NCBI GenBank assembly: GCA_002478745.1
Contig: DLQI01000155.1
Location: 42,906 to 106,905 of the forward strand
Direction of reading: 5' to 3'
Length of the DNA stretch: 64,000 bases
Origin: Rhodobacteraceae bacterium UBA7436
Lineage (GTDB): Bacteria; Pseudomonadota; Alphaproteobacteria; Rhodobacterales; Rhodobacteraceae
Position numbers and translations under genes: made by a program. A model generated the notes under the pieces. That model ran no database searches. It had not been told where the DNA came from and saw nothing but the letters and a program-made list of their open reading frames with translations. Shown in pieces: positions 62,445 through 64,000 of this stretch (its first letter is position 1; every line of letters begins with the position of its first letter).

Positions 62445-64000
62445 ATGACAAACATACATGACCGCCTTCTCATCATCGACTTTGGTAGCCAAGTGACGCA
62501 ATTAATTGCGCGTCGCCTACGTGAACTGAATGTCTATTGCGAAATTCACCCTTATCAGAACGTGACAGACGCGTTTTTGGCCGAATTCGCGCCAAAAGCT
62601 GTGATCCTTTCGGGCGGTCCCGCCTCTGTCATCGATGAAGGGTCGCCGCGCCCGCCATCAACTGTGTTTGATCTGAATATTCCGATCCTAGGGATTTGCT
62701 ATGGTCAACAAGTGATGATGGAAGTCTTAGGTGGTAAGGTCGAAAGCGGCCATGGCACTGCAGAATTTGGTCGTGCGTTTGTGACGCCAGAAGCTGAAAA
62801 ACTGGCCCTGCTTGATGGCTGGTTTGAAGACGACAAAGAACAAGTCTGGATGAGCCACGGCGATCACGTATCCAAAATCGCACCGGGTTTCGAGGTTTAT
62901 GGCACCTCCCCGAACGCGCCATTTGCGATCACCGCTGATACGTCACGCAACTTCTTTGCGGTGCAGTTCCACCCTGAAGTCCATCACACACCAAACGGCG
63001 CGAAATTGTACGAGAACTTTGTCAAAATGGCAGGGTTCAAGGGCGATTGGACAATGGGCGCATATCGTGAAGAGGCCATTGCCAAAATTCGCGAGCAAGT
63101 AGGTGACGCGAAAGTTATCTGTGGCCTGTCCGGCGGTGTCGACAGTTCAGTAGCCGCTGTTTTAATCCACGAAGCAATTGGTGACCAGTTGACTTGTGTT
63201 TTTGTAAACAACGGCTTGTTGCGTAAAGGTGAAGCTGAAGAAGTCATCACCATGTTCCGCGACAACTACAACATGCCGTTTATCTATGCGGACGAACGCG
63301 AGCTGTTTTTGGGCGAATTGGATGGCCAAAGCGATCCAGAAACCAAGCGCAAGATTATTGGCAAATTGTTCATCGACGTGTTCCAGAAACACGCGGCTGA
63401 AGTTGGCGGTGCTAAATTCTTGGCCCAAGGTACGTTGTACCCTGACGTCATCGAATCTGTATCCTTTTCTGGCGGTCCATCCGTGACCATCAAATCGCAC
63501 CACAATGTGGGTGGTTTACCTGAAAAGATGGGCCTTAAGCTGGTTGAGCCGTTGCGCGAATTGTTCAAAGACGAAGTGCGTGAGCTTGGCCGAGAGCTTG
63601 GTCTTCCTACTGGTTTCATCGGGCGTCACCCCTTCCCTGGCCCGGGTCTAGCGATCCGGTGCCCGGGTGAGATCACACGTCCGAAACTGGAAATCCTGCG
63701 TGAAGCAGATGCGGTCTATATCGACCAAATCCGCAAACACGGTCTGTATGACGACATCTGGCAAGCTTTCGTTGCAATCCTACCGGTGAAAACCGTTGGG
63801 GTTATGGGCGACGGCCGTACCTATGATTTTGCCTGCGCCCTGCGTGCGGTGACGTCGGTGGACGGGATGACAGCGGATTACTATCCGTTCAGCCACGAAT
63901 TCCTTGGCGAAACCGCAACGCGGATCATCAACGAAGTGCCGGGCATCAATCGCGTGACATACGACATCACCTCGAAACCTCCGGGCACGATTGAGTGGGA
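62445..64000 (+). CDS. guaA: GMP synthase (glutamine-hydrolysing), lacking only its last bases
   Basis: The gene starts ATG 62445 after CAGGA and runs to the window edge, reading EWE at the C-terminus, the usual end of GuaA, so only the stop or a codon or two is missing. It has a class I amidotransferase domain (nucleophile Cys85 in GICYGQQ, HPEVHHTPNG), an ATP pyrophosphatase domain with LSGGVDSSVAAV, and the C-terminal dimerisation domain (PVKTVGVMGDGRTYDFACALRAVT). It converts XMP to GMP. Confidence 0.97.
   Translation, partial: MTNIHDRLLIIDFGSQVTQLIARRLRELNVYCEIHPYQNVTDAFLAEFAPKAVILSGGPASVIDEGSPRPPSTVFDLNIPILGICYGQQVMMEVLGGKVESGHGTAEFGRAFVTPEAEKLALLDGWFEDDKEQVWMSHGDHVSKIAPGFEVYGTSPNAPFAITADTSRNFFAVQFHPEVHHTPNGAKLYENFVKMAGFKGDWTMGAYREEAIAKIREQVGDAKVICGLSGGVDSSVAAVLIHEAIGDQLTCVFVNNGLLRKGEAEEVITMFRDNYNMPFIYADERELFLGELDGQSDPETKRKIIGKLFIDVFQKHAAEVGGAKFLAQGTLYPDVIESVSFSGGPSVTIKSHHNVGGLPEKMGLKLVEPLRELFKDEVRELGRELGLPTGFIGRHPFPGPGLAIRCPGEITRPKLEILREADAVYIDQIRKHGLYDDIWQAFVAILPVKTVGVMGDGRTYDFACALRAVTSVDGMTADYYPFSHEFLGETATRIINEVPGINRVTYDITSKPPGTIEW

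Overview
The window is chromosomal DNA from an alphaproteobacterium of the Rhodobacterales (Roseobacter group). The evidence is gene order and protein type: bamE next to yceD-rpmF-plsX-fabH-ihfA-merR; dgt-argS-SPOR-nagZ-scpA-scpB; the long dusB-ntrBC-ntrYX-trkAH-hfq-hflX run; an NtrC without the sigma-54 contact loop; a one-cysteine DksA; and several small families that I know only from Rhodobacterales. There is no phage, plasmid, insertion sequence, integron or CRISPR array. This is a housekeeping region with a few decaying or lineage-specific genes.

Layout. 1-9 kb: the end of selO, two EamA exporters, a DUF533 gene broken by two in-frame stops, a DEAD-box helicase, a Fur/Mur regulator, enolase, a FAD oxidoreductase, a cupin and anmK. 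9-20 kb: tyrS, an ABC-F ATPase, an OlsB-type acyltransferase, bamE, the envelope/fatty-acid cluster (yceD, rpmF, plsX, fabH), ihfA, a MerR regulator, tRNA-Pro(GGG) and a dCTP deaminase. 19.6-26.8 kb: a small basic protein, the scpB-scpA-nagZ-SPOR-argS-dgt operon on the minus strand, and an ErpA-type protein. 26.8-28.5 kb: an unusual pair, a protein of unknown function and a small repeat peptide gene (FTSGA repeats) with an amber codon in its middle, next to a DnaA-box cluster. 28.5-38.8 kb: xthA, a FAD monooxygenase, dksA, a MoxR/GNAT/DUF2927/small membrane protein/VWA operon, a lipoprotein, a TfoX-like protein, a cytochrome P450 and an M48 protease.

38.8-50.6 kb is a minus-strand block for nitrogen sensing, redox and envelope signalling (ntrBC, ntrYX), K+ uptake (trkAH) and RNA regulation (hfq, hflX). 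50.8-54.4 kb carries ispD-ispF-pgpA-cinA and an ammonium channel. From 54.4 kb to the end come an MmgE/PrpD gene with an in-frame amber codon, a Coq10/RatA-type protein, hpt, two paralogous small secreted proteins, lipA, a frameshifted HTH/DUF6456 gene, a DUF6477 gene, an MttB-family methyltransferase and guaA, which runs off the window within a codon or two of its expected end.

The main observations are: (i) four otherwise recognisable genes broken by point lesions, three of them carrying an in-frame TAG; (ii) the FTSGA-repeat peptide gene and its neighbour, with a perfect 11-bp inverted repeat around the neighbour's start codon and DnaA boxes upstream; (iii) a 27-bp exact repeat shared by the anmK coding sequence and the cinA-amt spacer; (iv) two tandem small secreted paralogs of unknown function; and (v) NtrC and NtrX both lacking GAFTGA.
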